Origin: Bradyrhizobium arachidis
Lineage (GTDB): Bacteria > Pseudomonadota > Alphaproteobacteria > Rhizobiales > Xanthobacteraceae
Direction: 5' to 3'
DNA length: 64,000 nt
Assembly: GCF_024758505.1 (NCBI RefSeq)
Contig: NZ_CP077970.1
Location: 7,750,001 to 7,814,000 of the forward strand
Made by a program: the position numbers and the translations under genes. Every line of letters begins with the position of its first letter. The first letter of the stretch is position 1. Positions 8,941 to 17,782 of this stretch are shown here, piece by piece. The notes under the pieces are model-generated. The model was not told the DNA's origin. It did not search any database and was given only the letters and a program-made list of their open reading frames with translations.

Positions 8941-9726
8941 TTATGCTTTTTTCGGCTGCCGCGCGCTCGCCACCAGCACCAGCATGAATGAGGCCGCTGT
9001 CATCAACGTCGAGATGGCGGCGATCGTCGGATCGATCTCGTCGCGCAGCGCCGTGAACATCCGCTTGGTCAGCGGCTGGTACTGACCGCCGGAGATGAAC
9101 AGTGCGATGATCGTCTCGTCCATCGCGGAGATGAAGGCAAAGATGCCGCCGGCGACCACGCTGGACTTGATCTGCGGCAGCGTCACCGCAAAGAAGCTGC
9201 GCAGGCGGTTCATGCCCAGACTGCGGGCCACCATCTCCTGCGTCGGGTCAAAACTCTGTAGGCCCGCCAGCACCGAGATCACCACGTAAGGCAGCCCCAG
9301 CATCACGTTAGCCAGCACCAGACCGGGCATCGTGGCGACGAGGCCGACCCTGACATAGACGAAGAAGATGCCGACTGCCGTGATGATGATGGGCACCACC
9401 AGCGGCAGCAACAGCGTCATGTGGATCAGACGCATGATGCGCAGCTTCGACTGGCTGATCGCATAGGCGGCGGCAACGCCGAGCGGCGTCGCGATCGCCA
9501 CGGTAAAGAAGGCGACCGTGAGCGTCACCCGCGTCGCCTGCATCCAGGCGGGATTCGAGAAATACTGCTGATACCAGCGCAGCGACAGCGACGGCGGCGG
9601 GAAGGTCAAAAACCGCGCGCTGGAGAACGAGATCGGCGCGATGATCAGCACCGGCAGGATCAGAAACACCAGCACCAGCGCGCAAACCGCGATCAGGGCA
9701 ATCCGTCCGGGCGAGATCGTTCTCAT
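8941..9726 (-). CDS. ABC transporter permease, spermidine/putrescine type (PotC-like)
   Basis: This 261-residue inner-membrane permease has six predicted helices. The EAA coupling loop is near residues 165-185 (ARSLGMNRLRSFFAVTLPQIKSS, within which the EAA-like sequence is degenerate), and the ending GGQYQPLTKRMFTALRDEIDPTIAA is typical of PotC-type proteins. Its start ATG 9726 overlaps the stop of the upstream permease by ATGA, so the two are translationally coupled. The operon order on this strand is ATPase, HAD hydrolase, FAD oxidase, binding protein, PotB-like, PotC-like. A quaternary or primary amine is the likely substrate; the exact compound is not visible. Confidence 0.85.
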   Translation of the reverse strand: MRTISPGRIALIAVCALVLVFLILPVLIIAPISFSSARFLTFPPPSLSLRWYQQYFSNPAWMQATRVTLTVAFFTVAIATPLGVAAAYAISQSKLRIMRLIHMTLLLPLVVPIIITAVGIFFVYVRVGLVATMPGLVLANVMLGLPYVVISVLAGLQSFDPTQEMVARSLGMNRLRSFFAVTLPQIKSSVVAGGIFAFISAMDETIIALFISGGQYQPLTKRMFTALRDEIDPTIAAISTLMTAASFMLVLVASARQPKKA

Positions 9727-10592
9727 TTCTGCCCCAACACGCGATCGAGCGAGATGAAGCGGCTGACCACGAAGAAGATCAGGAGCACGCTGAGGAGCAA
9801 CACCACGGCCACCGCACTTGCCGCACCGAACTGGTTGTAGAGCTCGACATTGCGGCTCACCAGCATCGACACCATCACGGTGCGGCCGCCGCCGAGCAGT
9901 TCGGGCGTGATATAGAAGCCGAGGCAGAGTACGAACACCATGGTGCAGCCGGCGAGCACGCCGGGCAGCGACAGCGGCAGGAAGATGCGGACAAAGGCGT
10001 GCGCAGGGCCAGCGCCGAGACTGGCACCGGCGTGCATCAGGTCGCCCGGGATCTTCTGCATGGTGGCATAGAGCGGCAGCACCATGAACGGCAGCAGGAT
10101 ATGCACGGTCGCGACCACCGTGCCAAACGTGTTGTGCACGAGCGCGAGCGGTTCGCCGATCACGTCGAGATAGCGCAAAAACTGGTTGATGACGCCGGTC
10201 CGCTGCAACAGCGCCAGCCAGGCATAGGCGCGGACCAGTACGCTGGTCCAGAACGGCAGCACGACCAGCGCGAGGATGAGGACGCTCCACCCGCGCGGCA
10301 CGGCGTTGGCGAGATAAGCGACGGGATAGCCAAGTAGCAGCGCCAGCACCGTAACCAGAAGGCTGATCTCGAAGGTCAACGCAAAGCTGCGCCAGTAGAT
10401 GCTTTCGGTCACGATGCGGCGGTAGTTCTCCAGCGTAAAACCGTCGTGATAGATCGACTGCCAGGCGAGCCAGCCGACGGGCAGCACGATCAGAGCCAAG
10501 ATCACCAGCAATGCCGGCGACACCAGCGCCAGCATCAGGCCGTCTTCACGACGCTGATGGCGCAGGGAGGGATCTGGTGTCGGTGTCGCCAA
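9723..10592 (-). CDS. ABC transporter permease, spermidine/putrescine type (PotB-like)
   Basis: This permease has six helices beginning LALVSPALLVILALIVLPVGW. The coupling region SLGAGPAHAFVRIFLPLSLPG lies near residue 190, and VLCLGFYITPELLGGG is a PotB-family signature. The start is uncertain. TTG 10592, 11 bases after the potD-like stop with a GAGG 5-8 bases upstream, gives 289 residues; ATG 10535 gives 270. The open frame extends further upstream only inside the preceding gene. It forms a heterodimeric channel with the PotC-like protein, to which it is coupled by a 4-base overlap. Confidence 0.83.
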   Translation of the reverse strand: MATPTPDPSLRHQRREDGLMLALVSPALLVILALIVLPVGWLAWQSIYHDGFTLENYRRIVTESIYWRSFALTFEISLLVTVLALLLGYPVAYLANAVPRGWSVLILALVVLPFWTSVLVRAYAWLALLQRTGVINQFLRYLDVIGEPLALVHNTFGTVVATVHILLPFMVLPLYATMQKIPGDLMHAGASLGAGPAHAFVRIFLPLSLPGVLAGCTMVFVLCLGFYITPELLGGGRTVMVSMLVSRNVELYNQFGAASAVAVVLLLSVLLIFFVVSRFISLDRVLGQK

Positions 10593-10603
10593 CGCTGCCT
10601 CGC

Positions 10604-11665
10604 TTACTTCTGCATGAACGCCGCCCAGCGCTTCTCGGCCGCTTCGCCCTGCGGCGAAGACCACCAGGCGTAGGACATCAGCGCCTGCTTCGCCGCGTTC
10701 GCCGGCTCGCTCGGCAGTTGCGCGGCACGCTCCGGCTTGATCACGCTGGTCTCGAACGCCTTCGGGTTGCCGGGACCGTAGTCGATGTGGAGCGGCAGAT
10801 TGGCCTGATGCACGGGGTCGACGGCCTCGTTGAGGAATTTGACGGCGGTGTCGAGGTTCGGCGCGCCCTTGAGGATGCAGAGCGAGGTGCTCTGCAAGAT
10901 GCCCTGGTTGTAGGTGAAGGCGACCTTGGCGCCCTCCTTGGCGACTGCGCTGACGCGACCGTTCCACGCCATCTCCATGTCGACCTCGCCGTCATTGAGA
11001 AGCTGCGCCGATTGCGCGCCGGAGGTCCACCACACCGTGATGTGTGGCTTGATCTCTTCAAGTTTCTTGAAGGCGCGATCGACGTCGAGCGGGTAGAGCT
11101 TGTCCGGCGCGACGCCGTCGGCCATCAGTGCCGCTTCGAGCGTCGCGAAGGGGTGGTTGCGCAGCGCGCGGCGGCCGGGAAACTTCTTCACGTCCCAGAA
11201 ATCGGCCCAGCTGTTCGGCGCGTCCTTCGGGAAAGTCTTCTGGCTGTAGGACAGCACGCTGGAATAGAACTCGTAGGACACCGAATAGGGACTGCGATAG
11301 GCCTCCGGCATCGCGGCGCCATTTGGAATCTTCGAGAAGTCGAGCTTCTCCATCAGCCCCTGCTCGCCGCCGCGCAGGCAGTTGCCGGTCGGGGTGTCCA
11401 CGACGTCCCAGATCGGCTTGCCGCTGCCGACCTGCGTCTTGATCGCTGGCCAGGCGTCGGGGATCGAATCCTGGTTGACGGTGATGCCGAGCTTCTTGGC
11501 TGAGGGATCGAGGATCGCCACCATCTGCGCCTGCTGATAGGCACCGCCCTGCGAGACGAAAGTGATTTGCTCCGCGGCCTGTGCCGCGACGTTGCCGAAC
11601 CCCATCGCCGCGATCGACGCGCCAAGCAACAGATAGCCGTATTTCAAGCCCGATACCTTTTTCAT
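10604..11665 (-). CDS. ABC transporter substrate-binding protein, polyamine type (PotD-like)
   Basis: This 353-residue periplasmic binding protein has a signal peptide (KKVSGLKYGYLLLGASIAA, cleavage after VAAQAAEQ). The mature fold is of the PotD/PotF class 2 type: ITFVSQGGAYQQAQ, then WDVVDTPTGNCLRGGEQGLM and NSWADFWDVKKFPGRRALRN, then GEVDMEMAWNGRVSAVAKEG. ATG 11665 is chosen because GGAGAGGAGGAT lies just before it; an ATG 33 bases further upstream lacks such a site. The family binds spermidine, putrescine and related amines in an acidic pocket, but many homologues bind other amines or opines. The PuuB-like oxidase immediately upstream makes an amine ligand likely. Confidence 0.88.
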   Translation of the reverse strand: MKKVSGLKYGYLLLGASIAAMGFGNVAAQAAEQITFVSQGGAYQQAQMVAILDPSAKKLGITVNQDSIPDAWPAIKTQVGSGKPIWDVVDTPTGNCLRGGEQGLMEKLDFSKIPNGAAMPEAYRSPYSVSYEFYSSVLSYSQKTFPKDAPNSWADFWDVKKFPGRRALRNHPFATLEAALMADGVAPDKLYPLDVDRAFKKLEEIKPHITVWWTSGAQSAQLLNDGEVDMEMAWNGRVSAVAKEGAKVAFTYNQGILQSTSLCILKGAPNLDTAVKFLNEAVDPVHQANLPLHIDYGPGNPKAFETSVIKPERAAQLPSEPANAAKQALMSYAWWSSPQGEAAEKRWAAFMQK

Positions 11666-11694
11666 TCGATCCTCCTCTCCAGCCAATTGAGATG

Positions 11695-13014
11695 TCATCG
11701 TCCGATCGCGTCCATAAACTGGTACCAGCCGGCGACCATGCGCACGGCGGGCTCGCGCAACGGATAGAACGGAATTGTCTTGAGCCGGCTTGCATCGAGC
11801 AGGCCGACCTCAGGCGTCTCGCCGCGGACGAAGGCCGCGAGGTAACGGCCCATCAGGCTCGACATCGCGACGCCGGCGCCGTTGTAGCCCATCGCGAACA
11901 GCGTCCGGTCGTCGAGCCGGCCGATATGCGGCACCGAGTCCAGTGTCATGCCGACGAGGCCCGACCATTTGAACGCGAGCGGCAGGTCGGCGAGATCGGG
12001 GAAGATGCCGACCATGGCCTTACGCAGCGCGTCAAAGGCGGATTCGGAGTCCTGCTTGCCGAAGGCGCCGCGGCCGCCGAAAACCACGCGGTTGTCCACC
12101 ATGCGGAACCAACGCATCATGCGCTTGGTCTCGGTGTAGGTCCGTCCCGTCGGCATCAGCCGTCCCGCGAGATTGCGCGGCAGTTTTTCGGTCGCGATGA
12201 TGGCGCTGCGGAACGGGATCAGCGTGTGCTGCATATGGGCGGTCGCGCCCGTCAGGTCCGAATAGCTGTTGGTCGCGATGATCGCCTGTTTGGCGCGTAC
12301 CGTGCCCTTCGGCGTCTCCGCGACGATTCCGCCCTGCTCCCGCCGCAGCTTCACGACCGGGGTGTCCTGGTAGATCGCGACACCACGACGCGCCACGCCG
12401 TCGGCAAGGCCGCGCACATAGTTGAGCGGATGGATGCCGCCGGAGCCCGGATTGAGCACGCCGCCGACGAAGACGTCTGAGCCGGTTTCATCGCGCACAC
12501 CCTTGGCGTCGAGAATGCGGACCTCCGCATCCCCCATCTCGCGTTTCATCCAGTCGGCCTCGTCGATCGCCGCCTTCAGCGTCGTCTCGTTGTGCGCGGC
12601 CTTGACCTGGCCGGTGCGCGTCAGCGCGGCGCTGGCGATGCCGAACTCGGAGACGAGCTCCTCGACGATATCGGTCGATTCGTGCGCGATCTCGTACATG
12701 CGCCGTGCCATGGCGCGGCCATGCGCGGCATCGATCTCGCGGAACGACAGGCGGAATTTTGCGGTGATCACTCCACCATTGCGGCCGCTCGCGCCCCAGC
12801 CGGGCCTGTTGGCCTCGAGCACGACGGGCGCAAGCCCGCTTTTCGCGATGTGATGCGCTGCCGACAGGCCGGTATAGCCAGCGCCGATGATGACGACGTC
12901 GGCCTGGGTCTCCCCAGTCAGGACCGGGAATTCGCGCGCAGCATCGGCCGTGCTCGCCCATAGCGAGTTGGCCGATGGCAGCGAGGTCCAATTCCCTGTC
13001 ATGCGCGCATCCAT
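11695..13014 (-). CDS. FAD-dependent amine oxidoreductase, PuuB/DadA-like
   Basis: This 439-residue flavoprotein has an N-terminal dinucleotide-binding motif ADVVIIGAGYTGLSAAHHIA near residue 40 and WGASGRNGGVI shortly after, the arrangement of gamma-glutamylputrescine oxidase and related amine oxidases. The C-terminal SGLVGMTLDSVPHIGRL and FAMGYNGAGVAMSSLMGRYL complete the FAD site. It oxidises a secondary or primary amine to an imine, releasing hydrogen peroxide in characterised oxidases. Its position between the HAD gene (4-base gap) and the PotD-like gene points to catabolism of the amine imported by this transporter. No puuA, puuC or puuD gene is present nearby, so the classical Puu pathway is not complete here. 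Confidence 0.82.
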   Translation of the reverse strand: MDARMTGNWTSLPSANSLWASTADAAREFPVLTGETQADVVIIGAGYTGLSAAHHIAKSGLAPVVLEANRPGWGASGRNGGVITAKFRLSFREIDAAHGRAMARRMYEIAHESTDIVEELVSEFGIASAALTRTGQVKAAHNETTLKAAIDEADWMKREMGDAEVRILDAKGVRDETGSDVFVGGVLNPGSGGIHPLNYVRGLADGVARRGVAIYQDTPVVKLRREQGGIVAETPKGTVRAKQAIIATNSYSDLTGATAHMQHTLIPFRSAIIATEKLPRNLAGRLMPTGRTYTETKRMMRWFRMVDNRVVFGGRGAFGKQDSESAFDALRKAMVGIFPDLADLPLAFKWSGLVGMTLDSVPHIGRLDDRTLFAMGYNGAGVAMSSLMGRYLAAFVRGETPEVGLLDASRLKTIPFYPLREPAVRMVAGWYQFMDAIGR

Positions 13015-13017
13015 GCC

Positions 13018-13734
13018 TTATGCCGCCGCGCCGATCGCCGCGTCCGCAAAGGCTTTCATGGTCGAAAAGTGGAAGTCGGGCTTGGTCAGGTTCGGCACTT
13101 CGGGCGTACCGCCGAAACCAGGCATGCCCTGGCGCCGCTCGATCCAGCAGACCTTGTAGCCGAGTTTTCGCGCGATCCCGATGTCGTGATACTGGCTCTG
13201 CGCGACGTGCAGGATGTCGGACTGCTTGTAGCCGAAGGCGGACTGCCGCCCCTTGTTGTAGGCGAAAAATTCCGGATCAGGCTTTGCAACGCCTGTGTCG
13301 TCGGCGCAGACCGTGTCGTCGAAGGGATTGCCGAGCGCATGCGCGTAGCAGGACAGCGCGACGCGGTCGGCATTGGTCATCGCCACCAGGCGGAATTTGG
13401 TGCGCAGGCGCTTCAAGGCCTCGACGGAGTCGGCGAACGGCGCCCAGCGCAGCACTGCGAGCTGGAACACGTCGCAGGAGGCATCGTCGGAGGGAAGCTT
13501 AAGCTCCTTTGCGAGATGGCGGTAGACGTGGAACATCACCTCGCTCGACCGTTCTGGATGCAGATCGCGGCCGCGCTTGTAATGGACAAAAATCTGGTCG
13601 TCTGAGAGCTCGGCTGGCGTCTTGCCCGAAATCTTGCGCACCGCGTTGAGCACGCCGGTCTCGAAATCGATCAAGGTGCCGACGACGTCGAAGGTAAGGA
13701 CCTTGAAATTGCTGAACGAGGATGAGGACGGCAT
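13018..13734 (-). CDS. HAD-superfamily hydrolase, haloacid dehalogenase type II-like
   Basis: This 238-residue HAD protein has motif I FDVVGTLIDFETG near residue 15 (nucleophile Asp), motif II VAMTNADR near 120, and motif III with GVAKPDPEFFAYN followed by HVAQSQYHDIGIARKLG. The FDxxGTL form and the overall length resemble type II 2-haloacid dehalogenases, though many such proteins are phosphatases of unknown substrate. The cap domain lies between motifs I and II. It sits 4 bases upstream of the amine oxidase and 45 bases after the ATPase gene, so it is part of the transporter operon. Its chemical role in amine catabolism is not evident. Confidence 0.8.
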   Translation of the reverse strand: MPSSSSFSNFKVLTFDVVGTLIDFETGVLNAVRKISGKTPAELSDDQIFVHYKRGRDLHPERSSEVMFHVYRHLAKELKLPSDDASCDVFQLAVLRWAPFADSVEALKRLRTKFRLVAMTNADRVALSCYAHALGNPFDDTVCADDTGVAKPDPEFFAYNKGRQSAFGYKQSDILHVAQSQYHDIGIARKLGYKVCWIERRQGMPGFGGTPEVPNLTKPDFHFSTMKAFADAAIGAAA

Positions 13735-13779
13735 TGGGAGCTTCTTCTCTTTAGTTTCGATTGGGTTGCTTGAGGGGAT

Positions 13780-14862
13780 TCATGCGCCCGCTTTCGGCAC
13801 GACGATGGTATCCTCGGGGTGAAGGGTGACGCTGAGACTGCCGCCGACCGGCGGGATGCGGCGATGCGCCTCGTGATGGCTCGGCTGGCGCAGGCTGAGC
13901 GCGGTGCCGTCGGCAAGCGCCAGGAAGAGGCGCAGGCTCTCGCCCTGATAGACCACGTCGGTGACGGTGCCGGTGAGACGGTTGCAGGTGGCATCACCAG
14001 CGCCGTCGTCGATCAAGAGCTTTTCGCTGTGAACGGCGAGCATGAGCGCGTCCGAGGCAGGAATCGCCCGCGCACTGCGCAGCACGGCGTTGCCGAGCGC
14101 AACGCTGCAGTCATCGAGGCGGCGGACCGGCAGCAGGGTCGCTTCGCCAATAAAACTCGCGACGAAGGAATCCGCGGGGTGATCGTGCAGTCGCGCCGGC
14201 TCGTCGATCTGAATCAGGCGACCGTCCTTCATGACGGCGACGCGGTCGCTCATGGTCAGCGCCTCGCGCTGGTCATGGGTGACGTAGATGATGGTCGCGC
14301 CGATGCGCCTGTGCAGCGCGCGCAGCTCGATCTGCATGGACTCGCGCAATTGCTTGTCGAGCGCCGAGAGCGGCTCGTCCATCAGGATCAGCCGCGGCTC
14401 GAAGATCATAGCGCGCGCCAGTGCCACGCGCTGGCGCTGGCCGCCGGAGAGCTGCGCCACGCCGCGCGCCTCGTAGCCGGCAAGCCCGACCATGGCGAGC
14501 GCGGTGCGCACCTTGTCGGGCCATTTCGACTTCGGCAAGTGGCGTGCGCGCAGGGGAAAGGCGACGTTCTCGCCGACGCTCATATGAGGAAACAGCGCGT
14601 AGTTCTGGAACACCACGCCGATGTCGCGCTTATGCGGCGGCATCCAGGTGACGTCGCGGCCACCGAAGAGGATCGTGCCGGACGAGGGCAGGATGAAGCC
14701 GCCCAAAATGCCGAGCAGCGTGGTCTTACCGGATCCGGATGGGCCGAGCAGCGAGACGAACTCGCCGGCACCAACATTGAGCGAAACGTCGTCGAGGGCG
14801 CGAACCGCGCCGTAAGCCTTGCTTGCGGACCTGATCTCGACGCTTTCCGCTCGTTTGTCCAA
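13780..14862 (-). CDS. ABC transporter ATP-binding protein, PotA-like
   Basis: This subunit of about 360 residues has Walker A LLGPSGSGKTTLLGIL, the Q-loop region VVFQNYALFPHMSV, the signature [15 protein letters not shown], Walker B LILMDEPLSALD and the H-loop YVTHDQREAL. A C-terminal TOBE domain (residues about 270-355) is typical of PotA/UgpC importers. I prefer TTG 14862, which has GCGAGG about 8 bases upstream; an in-frame ATG at 14910 would add 16 unconserved residues. It energises the PotBC-like permeases encoded downstream and is the first gene of the operon, divergent from a LysR gene across a 210-base regulatory gap. Confidence 0.87.
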   Translation of the reverse strand: MDKRAESVEIRSASKAYGAVRALDDVSLNVGAGEFVSLLGPSGSGKTTLLGILGGFILPSSGTILFGGRDVTWMPPHKRDIGVVFQNYALFPHMSVGENVAFPLRARHLPKSKWPDKVRTALAMVGLAGYEARGVAQLSGGQRQRVALARAMIFEPRLILMDEPLSALDKQLRESMQIELRALHRRIGATIIYVTHDQREALTMSDRVAVMKDGRLIQIDEPARLHDHPADSFVASFIGEATLLPVRRLDDCSVALGNAVLRSARAIPASDALMLAVHSEKLLIDDGAGDATCNRLTGTVTDVVYQGESLRLFLALADGTALSLRQPSHHEAHRRIPPVGGSLSVTLHPEDTIVVPKAGA

Positions 14863-15020
14863 CGATCGACCTCGCCACGTCCTGCAACGGCGTGCCTCAC
14901 TGCACGCCATAAGCCTGCCTTATATACAAGGACTCGGGGCACTCACGGTTGTAGCGTGCGTCGCACCCAATCTTCTCTCGCGAGCCCAGTCTTTAGGCTG
15001 TCATGCCAATGACACCAGAG

Positions 15021-15077
15021 TTGGCAAAACTCGGCAATTGCCAAATTCTCACCAACGGCATAACATCAAGTTATGCC
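15021..15077. promoter_or_regulatory. two perfect inverted repeats between the transporter operon and lysR
   Basis: TTGGCAA (15021-15027) and TTGCCAA (15038-15044) form a 7-bp inverted repeat with 10 bases between. GGCATAAC (15057-15064) and GTTATGCC (15070-15077) form an 8-bp inverted repeat with a 5-base centre, overlapping the proposed lysR start codon at 15073. Paired dyads in a divergent gap are usual for LysR regulators. Function is inferred. Confidence 0.55.
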
Positions 15078-16011
15078 TGAACTCCGCCGCATGCTGCCTT
15101 CCTCGAACGCCCTGTTCGTCTTCGACGCGGCGGCGCGCAACGGCAGCTTTACGGCGGCGGCTGCCGAGCTGAATGTCACGCAGCCCGCGGTGAGCCGGAT
15201 GCTCGGCCAGTTCGAGGATCATCTCGGCGTCCGCCTGTTCGACCGCAAGGCCGGACGCGCCGTGCTGACCGAAGAGGGCGAACTGCTGTACAGGCGCGTG
15301 CTCGACGGGTTTCGCAGCATCGAGACCGGCTTGATCGAGATCGAGCGCCGGCGCAAGGGCACCGAGACGGTAACGCTGTCGGTATCGTCAGCCTTCACCA
15401 CGCACTGGCTGATGCCGCGGATCGACAAGCTGCAACGGCGCTTTCCCAATGTCGATTTGCGCTTCCAGTTGATCTCGGGTGCGCTGCGCGGCCCGGTCGA
15501 GAATGTCGACCTCGGCATGCGCTTCCGCGACCGCGACGAGCCGTATTCCGGCGGCACGCTGGTCATGAAGGAGGTCATGCTGCCGGTGTGCAGCCCCGGC
15601 TATATGAGCGAAGCCGAGCCTGCGGAAGGCAACACGATCATCCGGCTTGCCGAAACGCCAGGTGACTGGGCGGCGGACTATCCGAGCTTCCTGACCAGGC
15701 GGCGCGGCCCGGCCAAGTCGCTCAGCTTCAGCGACTATGCGGTGGTGGTGCAGGCCGGCCTGCTCGGCCAGGGCATCGCGCTGGGATGGCTGACCGTCAC
15801 CTCGCACTGGCTGCTCACCGGCGCGCTGGTGCCGGCCTCCGACACGCTCACCACCACGCGGCGGGTCTGCGAATTCTTGCCGCCACGCAACCGGCCGATG
15901 CGCCCCATCGCGGCCGAAATCCGCGACTGGATCATCGAGCAGATGCGCGGCGAGATCGCACAGATTGACCGGCTGCATCCACGGCTTGGATTAATGGCCG
16001 TCTGTTATTGA
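15073..16011 (+). CDS. LysR-family transcriptional regulator (GcvA-like)
   Basis: This 312-residue regulator has an N-terminal HTH (GSFTAAAAELNVTQPAVSRMLGQFEDHLG) and the LysR co-inducer domain. LPSSNALFVFDAAARNGSF and VTLSVSSAFTTHWLMPRI are characteristic of the GcvA/AmpR branch. Starts at ATG 15073 and ATG 15091 are both possible; neither has a strong ribosome site, and the first lies inside an inverted repeat, which could reflect autoregulation. It is divergent from the polyamine-type transporter operon and probably controls it. The co-inducer, presumably the imported amine or a breakdown product, is not known. Confidence 0.85.
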   Translation: MPELRRMLPSSNALFVFDAAARNGSFTAAAAELNVTQPAVSRMLGQFEDHLGVRLFDRKAGRAVLTEEGELLYRRVLDGFRSIETGLIEIERRRKGTETVTLSVSSAFTTHWLMPRIDKLQRRFPNVDLRFQLISGALRGPVENVDLGMRFRDRDEPYSGGTLVMKEVMLPVCSPGYMSEAEPAEGNTIIRLAETPGDWAADYPSFLTRRRGPAKSLSFSDYAVVVQAGLLGQGIALGWLTVTSHWLLTGALVPASDTLTTTRRVCEFLPPRNRPMRPIAAEIRDWIIEQMRGEIAQIDRLHPRLGLMAVCY

Positions 16012-16346
16012 GCGTGCCGATCAGCAGCGCGACCATTTGGCCGACGATCGGCTTCATGAATTGCCGACAGATCACGGGTCCGGCAAAGACGGAGTACTCG
16101 ATTCCGATCGTCGACACCTCCGTTGCCAGGGAAACCGAGTTACTTCGTCTCGTGATGCTGACCGGCCGCAGATCAGAAATGTCGACCTAGGACTCTCGCA
16201 CTTCTTCCGCCGCGAAGGCAATCTCATTGCGACCGTGAAAGCGCAGACCCTCTACCGCGAAGTGCAACGATTCTACCAGGGCGTTCAAGCGGTCCAAGAC
16301 GTCGCGATCGAGTTCAAGAGCGGTGCGGCATCGAGGCGATCCGAAT
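16012..16346. other. intergenic region with possible decayed reading frames
   Basis: No convincing gene lies here. On the minus strand, one frame ends with DVLDRLNALVESLHFAVEG up to a stop near 16187 and another (about 16117-16012) reads TIGIEYSVFAG. Both look protein-like but are too short and have no clear start. They may be remnants of a lost gene between lysR and allE; this is a guess from residue composition. Confidence 0.25.
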
Positions 16347-17183
16347 TTACGCTGCCCTGAATGGCCGCAGGACCATGTGTCGATTGACATCCTTATAGAG
16401 GAGATAACGGAACCGACCGGGGCCTCCGGCGTAGCACGCCTGCGGGCAGAAAGCGCGCAGCCACATATAATCTCCTGCCTCGACCTCGACCCAGTCCTGG
16501 TTGAGCCGGTAGACGGCCTTGCCCTCCAAAACGTAAAGGCCGTGTTCCATGACATGGGTCTCAGTGAAGGGAATCGACGCGCCCGGCTCGAACGTGACGA
16601 TATTGATGTGCATGTCATATCGGATATCGGTCGGATCGATGAAGCGCGTGGTCGTCCATCTCCCGTCTGTGTCGGGCATTGGCGACGGCGGGAGCGAGTC
16701 TTCATTTGTCACAATGACATCGGGCTCGGCCAATCCCGGCACGCGCTGGTACAACTTGCGGATCCAGTGAACATGCGCCGGGCTCGAACCGCGGTTACGA
16801 AGGCTCCAGGCAGAGCCCGGCGGCAGGTAGGCAAAGCCGCCAGGCCGCAGCTCCCGTTCCCTGTCCGCAAGCTTCAGGCTCAACTTGCCGCCTGCGACGA
16901 AGAGCGCGCCCTCAGCGCCCTTGTCCGGCTCCGGCAGCTCGCTTCCACCGCGCGGCGCCACTTCCATGAGATAATGGGAGAACGTCTCGGCAAATCCGGA
17001 GAGCGGTCGCGCCAGCACCCAGACACGGGTGTTGTCCCAGTGCGGCAGATGGCTGACGACGATGTCGCGCTGCACGCTGTTCGGTATGACCGCATATGCG
17101 TTGGTGAAGACCGCACGGCCGCTCAAGAGCTCCGTCTGGGCTGGATGGCCGCCCTGCGGCACGTGATAGGTTCGCGATGGCAT
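16347..17183 (-). CDS. allE: (S)-ureidoglycine aminohydrolase
   Basis: This 278-residue bicupin matches (S)-ureidoglycine aminohydrolase, which releases ammonia from ureidoglycine to give ureidoglycolate in allantoin breakdown. The N-terminal motif TYHVPQGGHPAQTELL is followed by RAVFTNAYAVIPNSVQRDIV. The C-terminal cupin has SIPFTETHVMEHGLYVLEGK, with the metal-binding Glu and His residues in the usual order, and the late QACYAGGPGRFRYLLYKDVN. It lies 62 bases after allA on the same strand, and the pair encode consecutive steps ending in glyoxylate and urea. Allantoinase and allantoate amidohydrolase are not in the window. Confidence 0.92.
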   Translation of the reverse strand: MPSRTYHVPQGGHPAQTELLSGRAVFTNAYAVIPNSVQRDIVVSHLPHWDNTRVWVLARPLSGFAETFSHYLMEVAPRGGSELPEPDKGAEGALFVAGGKLSLKLADRERELRPGGFAYLPPGSAWSLRNRGSSPAHVHWIRKLYQRVPGLAEPDVIVTNEDSLPPSPMPDTDGRWTTTRFIDPTDIRYDMHINIVTFEPGASIPFTETHVMEHGLYVLEGKAVYRLNQDWVEVEAGDYMWLRAFCPQACYAGGPGRFRYLLYKDVNRHMVLRPFRAA

Positions 17184-17245
17184 CGCTGTGGCCTCCTACA
17201 GATTTCTCGTGCGGTATGTCATTGCGCGGCACTGCTTCGCGCGCG

Positions 17246-17761
17246 TCATTTTGCGAGAATGCTGTCCGGCGCGAGATCGACCCGCATCATCTCTTCCAGC
17301 CAATATTCCTCGAGATTGTCGCCCCCACCCTTTCGGTCGACGACGAAGAACGGACTGGAGGCTTCCAGAACAAGCAGCGGATGGTGCCAGCAGTTGCGGG
17401 CATAGTTCACGCCCTGGTTTCCCGCTGCAGCGAAGGCCCGATAGGTTGAGGCGATGCGCGGGTCCGTGCAAACGACGATCAGCCAGTCCTTACCGTTCAA
17501 GGGCATGAACAATTGGCTTCCGAGCGGATGGCGCTCCATCAGACGGATCGCGATCGGCGCAGGCCGGGTGGAGGCGACAAACCAGCTGATGTTGATCTGT
17601 CCGCCTTCCGCGCTGACGTCGATAGTGGCGAGATCGTTAAAGCGCTGGGCATAGCCTTCGTTGATCGGCAGGGGCGTCAACCCGTCCGTATCAACGACAT
17701 CGCCAAACGGCGCAAACGCCTCCCTCGTTAGAGGCTCAATCGAAAGCGTCAGCATCGCCAC
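17246..17761 (-). CDS. allA: ureidoglycolate lyase
   Basis: This 171-residue protein is of the AllA family, which splits ureidoglycolate into glyoxylate and urea. Family features are the N-terminal EPLTREAFAPFGDVVD, the middle LMERHPLGSQLFMPLNGKDW, and GVNYARNCWHHPLLVLE with the conserved histidines of the active site. Length is normal. It stands between the DctA-like carrier gene (21-base gap) and allE, so carrier, lyase and aminohydrolase are probably one transcript. Together the two enzymes allow growth on ureido compounds as nitrogen sources; urease genes are outside the window. Confidence 0.92.
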   Translation of the reverse strand: MAMLTLSIEPLTREAFAPFGDVVDTDGLTPLPINEGYAQRFNDLATIDVSAEGGQINISWFVASTRPAPIAIRLMERHPLGSQLFMPLNGKDWLIVVCTDPRIASTYRAFAAAGNQGVNYARNCWHHPLLVLEASSPFFVVDRKGGGDNLEEYWLEEMMRVDLAPDSILAK

Positions 17762-17782
17762 ATTCCAACAAACACCCGCGTT

